Positions 25,834 through 33,370 of a stretch of DNA of 64,000 bases are shown here, piece by piece. The position numbers were made by a program, and so were the translations under genes. The first letter of the stretch is position 1; the number at the start of each line of letters is the position of its first letter. The notes beneath the pieces were generated by a model. The model was not told the origin of the DNA and did no database searches. It saw only the letters and a program-made list of their open reading frames with translations. The DNA is from Bradyrhizobium erythrophlei (lineage in GTDB: Bacteria > Pseudomonadota > Alphaproteobacteria > Rhizobiales > Xanthobacteraceae): NCBI RefSeq assembly GCF_900142985.1, contig NZ_LT670849.1, positions 5,286,501-5,350,500 on the forward strand. The letters are read 5' to 3'.

Positions 25834-26865
25834 ATGAGTGCGTCTTCCGACATCGGCGCCATCGCCAAAGCCCATGCCAAATGGCACTGGGGCGAGATCG
25901 TGTTCTGGTGCCTGGCACTTTCCTGCGCGTTTCTGTTTCCCTCGCGCTACCTGATCATGACCGACATCGTGCGGCTGGCCTTGTTTGCGCTCTCGCTCGA
26001 TCTGATCCTGGGTTACGCCGGCATCGTGTCGCTTGGACACGCGGCCTTCTTCGGCGTCGGCGCCTATAGCGCGGGCCTGCTCTCGGTGCATGGCATCGTC
26101 ACCGAGCCTGTAGTTGCGCTGGTGGTGGCCGGCCTCGCCGCGACGGTGGTCGGCTTCGTGACGAGCTTTCTCGTCATTCGCGGCGTCGATCTGACGCGGT
26201 TGATGGTGACGCTCGGCATCGCGCTTCTGCTGGAGGCGCTGGCGGAGCGTTACTCCAACATCACCGGCGGCACCGACGGGCTTCAAGGCATCGAGATGGC
26301 GCCGATCCTTGGGTACTTTTCCTTCGATATTTTCGGCAAGGTCGGCTTCTTCTATGCGCTCGCGGTGCTGTTCGTGCTGTTTCTGCTGGCGCGGCGGATC
26401 GTGCATTCGCCGTTCGGGCTTTCGCTACGAGCCATCAAGAACAATCCGTTGCGCGCGGCGGCCGTCGGCGTGCCCGTCAATCGCCGCCTGATCGCGGTCT
26501 ATACGCTGGCCTCGTTCTATGCCGGCATTGCGGGAGCCCTGTTCACGCAGACCACGCAGCTCGCCTCACTCGATGTCTTTGCCTTCGAGCGCTCGGCCGA
26601 CCTGATGCTGGTGCTTGTCATCGGCGGCACCGGCTATCTCTATGGCGGCCTGATTGGCGCCGTGGTGTTCAAGATGTTGCAGGAACTGTTCCAGATGATC
26701 ACGCCGCAATACTGGCTGTTCTGGATCGGGCTGGTGCTGGTCGTGATCGTGCTGATCGGACGCGCGCGGCTGCATCGCTGGGTGCTGTTCGTGCCGAATT
26801 GGGTGATCCGGCAATTCGCCGGCAGCAAGGCCGCGGTCGCCGTTCCCGAGAGCGATGCCTCATGA
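25834..26865 (+). CDS. livM: branched-chain-amino-acid-type ABC transporter permease (LivM-like)
   Basis: 343 residues from the ATG at 25834 (the frame is open further up, inside livH, but that part is a shadow). LivM hallmark LDLILGYAGIVSLGHAAFFG (about 52-71), a TGGTDGLQGI segment, and the cytoplasmic loop PFGLSLRAIKNNPLRAAAVG. About 9-10 spans. It overlaps livG by ATGA. Confidence 0.88.
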   Translation: MSASSDIGAIAKAHAKWHWGEIVFWCLALSCAFLFPSRYLIMTDIVRLALFALSLDLILGYAGIVSLGHAAFFGVGAYSAGLLSVHGIVTEPVVALVVAGLAATVVGFVTSFLVIRGVDLTRLMVTLGIALLLEALAERYSNITGGTDGLQGIEMAPILGYFSFDIFGKVGFFYALAVLFVLFLLARRIVHSPFGLSLRAIKNNPLRAAAVGVPVNRRLIAVYTLASFYAGIAGALFTQTTQLASLDVFAFERSADLMLVLVIGGTGYLYGGLIGAVVFKMLQELFQMITPQYWLFWIGLVLVVIVLIGRARLHRWVLFVPNWVIRQFAGSKAAVAVPESDAS

Positions 26866-27614
26866 CACCGGCGCTTGAAACCAGAGGCCTGGCAAAGCAG
26901 TTCGGCGGGCTCAAGGTCACACGCGACCTCTCGCTGAAGATCGCGCAAGGAGCCCGCCACGCCTTGATCGGCCCGAACGGCGCCGGCAAGACCACCGTGA
27001 TCAATCTTCTGACCGGCGTGTTGCGGCCAAACGGCGGGCGGATTTTGCTGGAAGGCAACGACATCACGGACGTCACCGTGCATGGCCGCGTGCTGCGGGG
27101 GCTGTCGCGCACCTTCCAGATCAACCAGCTCTATCCCGATCTGACGCCGATCGAGACCATCGGGCTTGCGGTCTCCGAGCGGCTTGGCCGTGGCGGTGAC
27201 TGGTGGCGCGTGATGGGCACGCGCAGCGACGTCAATGCCGAGATCGCCGAAAACCTCGAACGCTTTCATCTTACCGACGTCATGAACGAGCCGACGGCAA
27301 CGCTGCCTTACGGCAAGCAGCGGCTGCTCGAAATCGCGGTTGCGATCGCGACCAAACCGCGCGTGCTGCTGCTGGACGAGCCCGCCGCCGGCGTTCCCGA
27401 AAGCGAGCGTCACGATATTCTGGCCGCAGTTGCGAGCCTGCCGCGCGACGTCACCGTGCTCCTGATCGAGCACGACATGGATCTGGTGTTTTCCTTTGCC
27501 GACCGGATTTCGGTGCTGGTCAATGGCGCCATGCTGGTGGAGGGCGCGCCCGACGAAGTGGCGCGCGACAGCCAAGTGAAGGCTGTCTATCTCGGGGAGG
27601 GCGCCGATGGCTGA
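26862..27614 (+). CDS. livG: branched-chain-amino-acid-type ABC transporter ATP-binding protein (LivG-like)
   Basis: 250 residues from the ATG at 26862 that overlaps the livM stop. Walker A GPNGAGKTT (about 36-44), SRTFQINQLYPDLTPIETIG, a diverged signature LPYGKQRLLEIAVAIA, Walker B VLLLDEPAAGV and H-loop LIEHDMDLVFSFADR. It overlaps livF by eight bases. Confidence 0.9.
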   Translation: MTPALETRGLAKQFGGLKVTRDLSLKIAQGARHALIGPNGAGKTTVINLLTGVLRPNGGRILLEGNDITDVTVHGRVLRGLSRTFQINQLYPDLTPIETIGLAVSERLGRGGDWWRVMGTRSDVNAEIAENLERFHLTDVMNEPTATLPYGKQRLLEIAVAIATKPRVLLLDEPAAGVPESERHDILAAVASLPRDVTVLLIEHDMDLVFSFADRISVLVNGAMLVEGAPDEVARDSQVKAVYLGEGADG

Positions 27615-28317
27615 CCTCCTTTCGATCGAAAATCTGCGCGCCGGCTACGGCGAGGCCGTGGTGCTGCCCGATATGACGCTGCGTCTCGCGGAGGGCGAAG
27701 TGCTGGCGCTGCTCGGCCGCAACGGCACCGGCAAGACCACGCTGATCAATTCGATCGTGGGCGTGACGCGGCGGTTCGGCGGCAAGGTCGCGCTTGGGGG
27801 GCGCGATTTGACCGCGATGCGGCCCGATCAGCGGGCGCGCGCCGGCATCGGCTGGGTGCCGCAGGAGCGCAATATTTTCCGCTCGCTCACGGTGGAAGAG
27901 AACATGACCGCCGTAGCGCAGCCGGGGCCATGGACCGTCGAAAAGATCTACGAGATGTTTCCGCGCCTGAAAGAGCGGCGGAGCAATTTCGGCAACCAGC
28001 TTTCCGGCGGCGAGCAACAGATGTTGGCGGTCGGCCGCGCCTTGACCCTCAATCCGAAGGTGCTTCTGTTGGACGAGCCGACCGAAGGGCTCGCGCCGAT
28101 CATTGTCGAGGAATTGTTGCGGGCGCTCGGCACCATCACCCGGTCGAGCGGCATCTGTTCGATCATTGTCGAACAGAACGCCCGGAAGATTCTGGGGCTT
28201 GCCGACCGCGCCGTGATATTGGAACGTGGTGCGATCGTGCACGACGCGGCGAGCAGCGCCCTGAAGGCCGATGCTTCGGCGCTCGAGCGGTTTCTGGGTG
28301 TCGCCGGCAAGTCGTGA
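27607..28317 (+). CDS. livF: branched-chain-amino-acid-type ABC transporter ATP-binding protein (LivF-like)
   Basis: 236 residues. Walker A GRNGTGKTT, with the normal Lys (compare the Arg in the LivF at 12576), signature LSGGEQQM, Walker B VLLLDEPTEGLAP, H-loop IVEQNARKILGLADR. ABC-ATPase subunit of the third Liv system; the MetE-like gene begins 32 bases after its stop and is probably in the same transcript. Confidence 0.9.
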   Translation: MADLLSIENLRAGYGEAVVLPDMTLRLAEGEVLALLGRNGTGKTTLINSIVGVTRRFGGKVALGGRDLTAMRPDQRARAGIGWVPQERNIFRSLTVEENMTAVAQPGPWTVEKIYEMFPRLKERRSNFGNQLSGGEQQMLAVGRALTLNPKVLLLDEPTEGLAPIIVEELLRALGTITRSSGICSIIVEQNARKILGLADRAVILERGAIVHDAASSALKADASALERFLGVAGKS

Positions 28318-28349
28318 CGTCTTTGAACGGCCCTGCGAGGAGAAAAACC

Positions 28350-29468
28350 ATGCAACGAACCAAACCTCCGTTCCGCGCCGACGAGGTCGGCAGCCTGTTG
28401 CGGCCGCAGCGCATCAAGGAAGCCCGCGCCAAACTCGAAAAGGGCGAGATCACGGCGGAGGAGTTGCGCAAGGCCGAGGACATCGAGATCGAGAAGGTCG
28501 TGCACCGGCAGGCTTCGACCGGCTTGAGGCTCGCGACCGACGGCGAGTTCCGCCGTTCCTGGTGGCATTTCGATTTTCTCGCCAAGCTCACCGGCTGCGA
28601 GATGTTTCAGCCCGAACAGGGCATTCAGTTCGCCGGCGTCCAGACCCGCCACGAGGCGGTGCGCGTGATCGGCCAGCTCGATTTTCCCGACGACCATCCG
28701 ATGCTCGAGCATTTCAAATTCCTGAAGAAGAAATGCGATGCGGCGCATGTCACACCGAAGATGACGATCCCGTCGCCCGCGGTGCTGCATTTCCGCGGCG
28801 GCCGCAACGCGATTTCGAAGCAGGCCTATCCCGACCTCGACGCGTTCTTCCATGATCTCGCCAAAACCTATCGCAAGGCGGTGAAGGCGTTCTATGACGC
28901 GGGCTGCCGCTATCTCCAGTTCGACGACACCGTGTGGGCCTATCTCTGCTCGCAGGAGGAACTCAACAAGGCGCGTGAGCGCGGCAACGACCTCGACGGC
29001 CTTCAGCAGATCTATGCCCGCGTCATCAACTACGCGCTCGCCGAGCGGCCGGCCGACATGACCGTCACGACGCATGTCTGCCGCGGCAATTTCCGATCGA
29101 CCTGGATTTCATCCGGCGGCTATGAGCCGGTGGCCGAGACGCTGCTCGCCGGCACCAATTACGACGGCTACTTCCTGGAATATGACAGCGAACGTGCCGG
29201 CGGATTCGAGCCGCTGCGTTATCTGCCGAGAGGCAACAAGGTCGTGGTGGCCGGTCTCATCACCTCCAAGAGCGGCGCGCTGGAAACCAAAGACGATCTC
29301 AAGCGCCGGCTCGACGAGGCCGCGAAGTTTACCTCGCTCGATCAGCTCGCGCTGTCGCCGCAATGTGGATTTGCCTCCACCGAGGAAGGCAACATCCTCA
29401 CCGAAGAAGAGCAGTGGGCAAAGCTGCGGCTTGCGGTCGAGGTGGCGCAGGAGGTGTGGGGCAGGTAG
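28350..29468 (+). CDS. cobalamin-independent methionine synthase-like (MetE C-terminal/YxjG-type) protein
   Basis: 372 residues, the size of the single-domain MetE-like family. The N-terminus PPFRADEVGSLLRPQRIKEA and TDGEFRRSWWHFDFL are typical. The zinc ligands are present: HVC in VTTHVCRGNFRSTW (about 238-251) and Cys in LSPQCGFAS (about 336-344), with a Glu in GYFLEYD. AGGAG precedes the ATG. Lacking the MetE N-terminal domain, it may use a methyl donor other than folate. Its position at the end of a Liv operon suggests catabolism or methyl transfer from the imported compound (inference). Confidence 0.82.
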   Translation: MQRTKPPFRADEVGSLLRPQRIKEARAKLEKGEITAEELRKAEDIEIEKVVHRQASTGLRLATDGEFRRSWWHFDFLAKLTGCEMFQPEQGIQFAGVQTRHEAVRVIGQLDFPDDHPMLEHFKFLKKKCDAAHVTPKMTIPSPAVLHFRGGRNAISKQAYPDLDAFFHDLAKTYRKAVKAFYDAGCRYLQFDDTVWAYLCSQEELNKARERGNDLDGLQQIYARVINYALAERPADMTVTTHVCRGNFRSTWISSGGYEPVAETLLAGTNYDGYFLEYDSERAGGFEPLRYLPRGNKVVVAGLITSKSGALETKDDLKRRLDEAAKFTSLDQLALSPQCGFASTEEGNILTEEEQWAKLRLAVEVAQEVWGR

Positions 29469-29573
29469 TGCCGGCACCTCGGGCCTGATGAAATCCGCGA
29501 CCCGCGATCGGCTTCCTTACCCATTCTTAAGGCGAACTTCTTAATCCTCCTTCGGGAAATGGAAGGAGTTCGC

Positions 29574-29921
29574 ATGCGCGTCGTGATCCGATCTGTCATT
29601 TTTCTGACCATGGCGGTCGGCCCGGCCGGCGCCAGCGAGGCGTTCATCGCTCAACTCACCAGCAAGGCTATCGCGGCCGAGCAGGCCGCGGCAGGCTCAG
29701 CGAAGGCGGCGCAGTCGCAGGCGATGCTCGCGCTGCCGCTGCAACCGAAAGCGATCAGCCTGCCGGCGGTGCCTGCGGCCAATCCTGCGACCAATACCTC
29801 TTTGGTGGTGCAGGTCGGCACCAATAATTTCGCTGCCGTCACCCAGAGCGGCGGCGGCAATGCTTCCTCGATCGTCCAGCACGGCAGCGGCAATCAGGCG
29901 ACCGTGACGCAACGTCACTAA
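29574..29921 (+). CDS. small curlin-like secreted protein
   Basis: 115 residues from the ATG at 29574, which has AAGGAG in front. Signal peptide MRVVIRSVIFLTMAVGPAGA. The middle is Ala/Gln-rich; the C-terminal third has two curlin-type repeats, VVQVGTNNFAAVTQ and SIVQHGSGNQATVTQ (about 83-113), matching the xxQxGxxNxaxxxQ pattern. With only two repeats it resembles a minor or nucleator curlin (CsgB-like) rather than the main fibre subunit. It is separated from the large curlin gene by a minus-strand cassette. Confidence 0.75.
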   Translation: MRVVIRSVIFLTMAVGPAGASEAFIAQLTSKAIAAEQAAAGSAKAAQSQAMLALPLQPKAISLPAVPAANPATNTSLVVQVGTNNFAAVTQSGGGNASSIVQHGSGNQATVTQRH

Positions 29922-29937
29922 CCTGGTCGCTTTTTCT

Positions 29938-30117
29938 CCTCATCCAGAGGAGCCGCGCAAGCGGCGTCTCGAAGGATGAGGTCGATATCGGGGCCTCATG
30001 GATCTCCTGGCGGTGCGAATCATCGTCCAGCGACGGCGCACAATTGTTTTGTGCCGTTCGCTAACGGCCTCGCTTGCACTCGGCCTGCTCGGGCACGTAC
30101 GCCTCCTCACCATGAGG
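29938..30117. repeat. two adjacent palindromic repeats of the CCTCAT type
   Basis: CCTCATCC (29938-29945) pairs with GGATGAGG (29974-29981), and CCTCATGG (29994-30001) pairs with CCATGAGG (30110-30117). The first hairpin contains GCCGCGCAAGCGGC, an inner stem. These resemble a frequent Bradyrhizobium intergenic family. They follow the small curlin-like gene and may act at the mRNA end. Confidence 0.6.
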
Positions 30118-30154
30118 GCGTTGACCGAGTAGGGCTAGCGAAGGCGATTGGCCG

Positions 30155-30604
30155 TCAACCTTCTGCCGGCGTGACCGTCAGCGATCCGACCTGGAGTTCG
30201 CCCGGGCCGCCATTGATCAGTGCGCGCACCTGGATCATTCCGGGCTCCGGAATTTCGAGCGGCGTGAAAACCAGGCTTGCGGCAACCACGATGCAGGGCG
30301 GCGCGCCGCCGTTTTTGGGCAGGCTCGCCAGCAAATTAATCTGGTCCTGAAGCCGCGGCACCTCGATCGCTTCCTCGGCAATGGGATCGGTGCGGCCGGG
30401 CACATAGCATCGCGACAATACCGATTCATAAGGCTGCGTCGCCGGCGAGAACACGTGGAAGTGGATGCAGAACTTCGGCAGAACCAGCGGAAACCGCGGC
30501 GCGGTGAACATCACCGCATTGTAGCAGCCGACAAACGAGAGTTTGCCGCCCGGTTCGTTGCGAATGTCATCGCAGAATATCGAATAGCCGTAGCGTTCCA
30601 TCAT
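30155..30604 (-). CDS. uncharacterised conserved protein (DUF6941-like), third gene of a toxin/antitoxin-like cassette
   Basis: 149 residues, no signal peptide, likely cytoplasmic. The start MMERYGYSIFCDDIRNEPGG and KLSFVGCYNAVMF fit a family I recall as DUF6941; the remainder is a predicted beta-rich domain (PLVLPKFCIHFHVFSP, LEIPEPGMIQVRALINGG). Its ATG overlaps the stop of the upstream XRE gene by four bases, so it is translated with it. The function is unknown. The coupling to a toxin-like plus XRE pair suggests a role in the same system, for example as a chaperone, sensor or effector (inference). Confidence 0.7.
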   Translation of the reverse strand: MMERYGYSIFCDDIRNEPGGKLSFVGCYNAVMFTAPRFPLVLPKFCIHFHVFSPATQPYESVLSRCYVPGRTDPIAEEAIEVPRLQDQINLLASLPKNGGAPPCIVVAASLVFTPLEIPEPGMIQVRALINGGPGELQVGSLTVTPAEG

Positions 30605-31050
30605 GCTGACTTTTTCGGCTGCCCGAGTTCGGAATTCGCTGGCACGGCGTGCGCCGAAAGCTGCTTGGCGGCGCCGTTGAGGTATTTGATCTGCCCGTGC
30701 CGGACGGTGGACGTGGTCTGATTTTCAAGCGCCGGATTTTCAAGAGCCTGATTTTGAATGGGCTGATTCTGGCCGGCCTCAGCCGCCGGCTTTTTCAGCT
30801 CGAACGAGATTTCGAGGTCCATCGCCCACGCAAGGTCCGCCAGCGAGCGCAAGGTAAGATTGCTTTCGCCGGAAAGCTGCCGGTTGATCAGCGAGCGCTC
30901 GGTATCGAGCTTTCGGGCCAGCGCTTCCTGCGAAAGCCCGCCTTCGCTCTTGCGCTCCGAGAGGGCGCGCAGCAGTTCGCCCCGCACGCGGCCGATGAAC
31001 CGGCCTGCATTTCGTGCCCGCCCGCCGATGTCAAAGTGAAAGGACGTCAC
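30601..31050 (-). CDS. XRE-family helix-turn-helix protein, antitoxin-like
   Basis: 149 residues from a GTG (31048-31050) with GGGGG upstream. The helix-turn-helix spans about 30-85: GLSQEALARKLDTERSLINR then QLSGESNLTLRSLADLAWAM, typical of Xre/HigA-type antitoxins. The rest is a Pro/Gln/Asn-rich tail with PIQNQALENPALENQ-type near-repeats. It overlaps the end of the upstream toxin-like gene by 20 bases and the downstream gene by four, the compact order typical of type II cassettes with the toxin first (HigBA order). It probably autoregulates the cassette. Confidence 0.8.
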   Translation of the reverse strand: MTSFHFDIGGRARNAGRFIGRVRGELLRALSERKSEGGLSQEALARKLDTERSLINRQLSGESNLTLRSLADLAWAMDLEISFELKKPAAEAGQNQPIQNQALENPALENQTTSTVRHGQIKYLNGAAKQLSAHAVPANSELGQPKKSA

Positions 31051-31516
31051 CCGGCAATACCCCCTGCACACACAACGTTTCGTCCACTCCCCATTCCCGG
31101 CGCATCCTGCGGATGGAAATCCGGTAGCCGCGATAGAGGTCGTGATCCTTGATCACGTCGGCCCAGTTCCCGAACACGGCGACGAAGCAATCCTTCTTCA
31201 AGAACCAGCCGAAGATCCGCACATCCGGAGTCTTCAATTCCCAAACGGCATTTTTCTCGGCGCGAATTGATCGAAACTGCTTCATGTAAATCAGAGGCTG
31301 GCCGCTCAGAAATGTATTGAAGAGTTCATCGACTTGTTCGGCCGCCGTTGCTTCTCCGAGCCTCCGTTCCGGGCCTGCGCCTTCTGCCAGCCGGCCAAGC
31401 CATTCGATGAAGTCTGGCGTGCCGTAAAGCAATCGCAGCTCCTGGTCGCGCGGATGCATCTCGACCTGAATTCGCGAGATGGCGTTCGCTGCAACCAGTT
31501 CCTCGATTGTCGTCAT
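31031..31516 (-). CDS. toxin-like protein of a HigBA-type cassette (unassigned family)
   Basis: 161 residues from the ATG at 31514-31516; an upstream start would add 25 unlike residues. The C-terminal half has a RelE/HigB-like pattern: AVWELKTPDVRIFGWFLKKD, then CFVAVFGNWADVIKDH and LYRGYRISIRRMRREWGVDE. The N-terminal half (MTTIEELVAANAISRIQVEM) is additional to the roughly 110-residue HigB fold. Gene order (toxin then XRE, overlapping) supports a toxin/antitoxin-like pair. Direct homology to RelE/ParE cannot be proven by eye, so the toxin call is an inference from pattern and context. Confidence 0.6.
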   Translation of the reverse strand: MTTIEELVAANAISRIQVEMHPRDQELRLLYGTPDFIEWLGRLAEGAGPERRLGEATAAEQVDELFNTFLSGQPLIYMKQFRSIRAEKNAVWELKTPDVRIFGWFLKKDCFVAVFGNWADVIKDHDLYRGYRISIRRMRREWGVDETLCVQGVLPGDVLSL

Positions 31517-31916
31517 ATGTGTCCGCGGCTGCGATCCGAAGCCATTACGTGGAATCGAAGCGCAGTCTACAACGCGGGGGCGTTGGCACATATGTCGGCG
31601 AACAAAAATCCGACGACGCTGCCACCTTTAAAGGCTGAACATGACAGTAAAATTGCAGGTCGAAATGCCGTGCGCGGGGATGTCGGCAACCTGTTTTCTT
31701 CATCCGAACGGAGGAGCTTTGAATCGTTCCAGGCGGACAAAAAATCCGAAGCGAAAATTCAAGAAGTCCGCGATCTGCAAGGCTTTTCGCGATGTCTATT
31801 GTAACGGTTATATGAATTTTTTGCCCGCCCATTGTGGTCGCCGTTAACAGCGTGTTAACGCCTCGCGCGAGGGCGGCGATTGTCGCTGACCCCACTTTGG
31901 AAAACAGGGAAGTGTT
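31517..31916. other. divergent intergenic region before the main curlin gene
   Basis: 400 bases between the minus-strand toxin-like gene and the curlin gene. The last 80 bases hold a CtrA-type box (31844-31860) and a perfect palindrome CCCTCGC-GCGAGGG (31860-31873). An open frame at 31641-31847 has no protein-like features and is not called. AGGGAA precedes the curlin ATG. Confidence 0.6.
31844..31860 (+). promoter_or_regulatory. CtrA-type binding site (TTAA-N7-TTAAC)
   Basis: The sequence GTTAACAGCGTGTTAAC contains TTAA, seven bases (CAGCGTG), then TTAAC, an exact match to the consensus of the cell-cycle regulator CtrA, and it is also a perfect 7-bp inverted repeat. It lies 57 bases before the curlin ATG, a suitable position for promoter control. 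It suggests cell-cycle or polarity-linked expression of the curli genes (inference). Confidence 0.6.
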
Positions 31917-33314
31917 ATGAAGCACCTCACGACGCTGGCCATCCTTCTGGCCACGACGTCGCTGGCTTCTGCTGCCAGCAACGAGTCTTTCATCATCCAG
32001 GCCGGCAAGAAGAACAACGCGATCGTCGGCCAGACTAACGGCCACAACAAGCAGGCCACCGGACAGTTCGGTAATGACAACAGCGCCGTCACGGCGCAGC
32101 AGACCACCGGCAAGAATTCCAACGAGTCCGGCACCCTCGAGATCGGCAACAAGAACACCTCGACGGTCGGCCAGCTCGGCGGCAACAACAGCCAGGGCAC
32201 GTTGCAGATCGGCGACAAGAACAACGCCGTGACGCTCCAGACCAACGATACCGACAACAAGAACAAGTCGTTCACCGGCCAGTTCGGCAACGGCAACAAC
32301 TCGGTCGCCGGTCAGGCGGGCGGCAACAACAACCAGACCACGCTTCAGTTCGGCGCGGGCAAGGATTCCGGCAATCTCGCCGTGACCGGCCAGCTCACCG
32401 CCGCGAACGGCGGCAAGAACGACTCCAAGATCATTCAGGCCGGCGCGGAGAACACCGCGAAGGTCAACCAGGACTCCGAAGGTGCTGCGAGCGGCAAGAA
32501 TCCGGGTCTGGGCGGAACGAACAATCAGTTCACGCTCCAGGTCGGCGCCGGCAACACCGCAAAGACCAACCAGGACTCCATCGGTTCCGGCAAGGGTTCT
32601 TCGGCCGAGAGCGGCGTCAAGAACGACGCGGCCACCTTGCAGTTCGGCTTCGACAACTCGTCGACCACCAATCAGAGCGGCGCGTCCGACGGCAAGAAGG
32701 CCGACAAGGCCGACAACGCCTCGCTGACCGCGCAGTTCGGTGTCGATAACTCGGCGAAGACCAACCAGGTCAACGGCAACAACTTGCAGGCCACGCTGCA
32801 GGTCGGCGTCGGCAACGTCGCCAAGACCAAGCAGACCAACGCCGAAGACGCCAACAACGTCAATGCCTCGCTGATCGCTCAGTTCGGCAAGGACAACACC
32901 GCGACCGCCAAGCAGACCAACGGCGACAACCTGCAAGGGACGGTGCAGATCGGCAAGGACAACACCGCCACCACCAAGCAGAAGAACGTCGATGGCGGCA
33001 ACGGCATCAACGCCTCGCTGACGCTCGAAGCCGGCAAGGGCAACACCGCAGTCACCAGCCAGAAGATCGCCGATCCGCTCAACAGCGGCATCAACGGCTC
33101 GCTGATTGCCCAGCTCGGCAAGAACAACTCCGCCACCGTGCATCAGGGCGACACCGGCGTCCAGCCGATGATCGGCCAGAACCTGCAAGCCACTGTGCAG
33201 GCCGGCAACGGCAACAACGCAACCACGGTGCAGACCGCGAGCGCGAACGTTTCCAACGCTTCGGTGACGGCGCAGTTCGGTTCGCACAACGTCGCGATCA
33301 CGACGCAGAAGTAA
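31917..33314 (+). CDS. csgA: large curlin-repeat fibre subunit (CsgA-like)
   Basis: 465 residues, three times the length of E. coli CsgA. Signal peptide MKHLTTLAILLATTSLASA, then about 17 repeats of the curlin type [A/T]xxQxGxxNxAxxxQ, for example FIIQAGKKNNAIVGQ, ATLQVGVGNVAKTKQ and VTAQFGSHNVAITTQ, rich in Asn, Gln, Gly, Thr. Spacers vary, with longer Asp/Lys/Gly linkers around repeats 6-10. The protein is secreted through CsgG and forms amyloid fibres outside the cell. The ribosome binding site is AGGGAA. A CtrA box lies upstream and a strong hairpin downstream. Confidence 0.92.
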   Translation: MKHLTTLAILLATTSLASAASNESFIIQAGKKNNAIVGQTNGHNKQATGQFGNDNSAVTAQQTTGKNSNESGTLEIGNKNTSTVGQLGGNNSQGTLQIGDKNNAVTLQTNDTDNKNKSFTGQFGNGNNSVAGQAGGNNNQTTLQFGAGKDSGNLAVTGQLTAANGGKNDSKIIQAGAENTAKVNQDSEGAASGKNPGLGGTNNQFTLQVGAGNTAKTNQDSIGSGKGSSAESGVKNDAATLQFGFDNSSTTNQSGASDGKKADKADNASLTAQFGVDNSAKTNQVNGNNLQATLQVGVGNVAKTKQTNAEDANNVNASLIAQFGKDNTATAKQTNGDNLQGTVQIGKDNTATTKQKNVDGGNGINASLTLEAGKGNTAVTSQKIADPLNSGINGSLIAQLGKNNSATVHQGDTGVQPMIGQNLQATVQAGNGNNATTVQTASANVSNASVTAQFGSHNVAITTQK

Positions 33315-33323
33315 GTCGACCAG

Positions 33324-33350
33324 GAGCGGCGGGATCATCTCCCGCCGCTC
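33324..33350 (+). terminator. strong hairpin between the curlin gene and csgH (attenuator-like)
   Basis: GAGCGGCGGGA (33324-33334) and TCCCGCCGCTC (33340-33350) form an 11-bp perfect stem with a 5-base loop, followed by TCGTTTCTTG. It lies 10 bases after the curlin stop. Partial termination here would give more curlin than secretion-factor mRNA, as expected for a fibre subunit. Confidence 0.75.
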
Positions 33351-33370
33351 TCGTTTCTTGAGAGGCGCCG

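Noticed and set aside
29528..29546. Paired CTTAA sites before the small curlin-like gene
   Set aside because: The spacing between TTAA units is ten rather than seven bases, so not a CtrA box.
31641..31847. 68-residue frame upstream of the main curlin gene
   Set aside because: Lys/Arg and Cys-rich without structure, and it runs into the CtrA-type box; most likely non-coding.
31545..33338. 597-residue open frame antisense to the curlin gene
   Set aside because: A long shadow frame produced by the repetitive GC-rich curlin codons; its Leu/Val/Gly-rich repeats mirror the sense strand.
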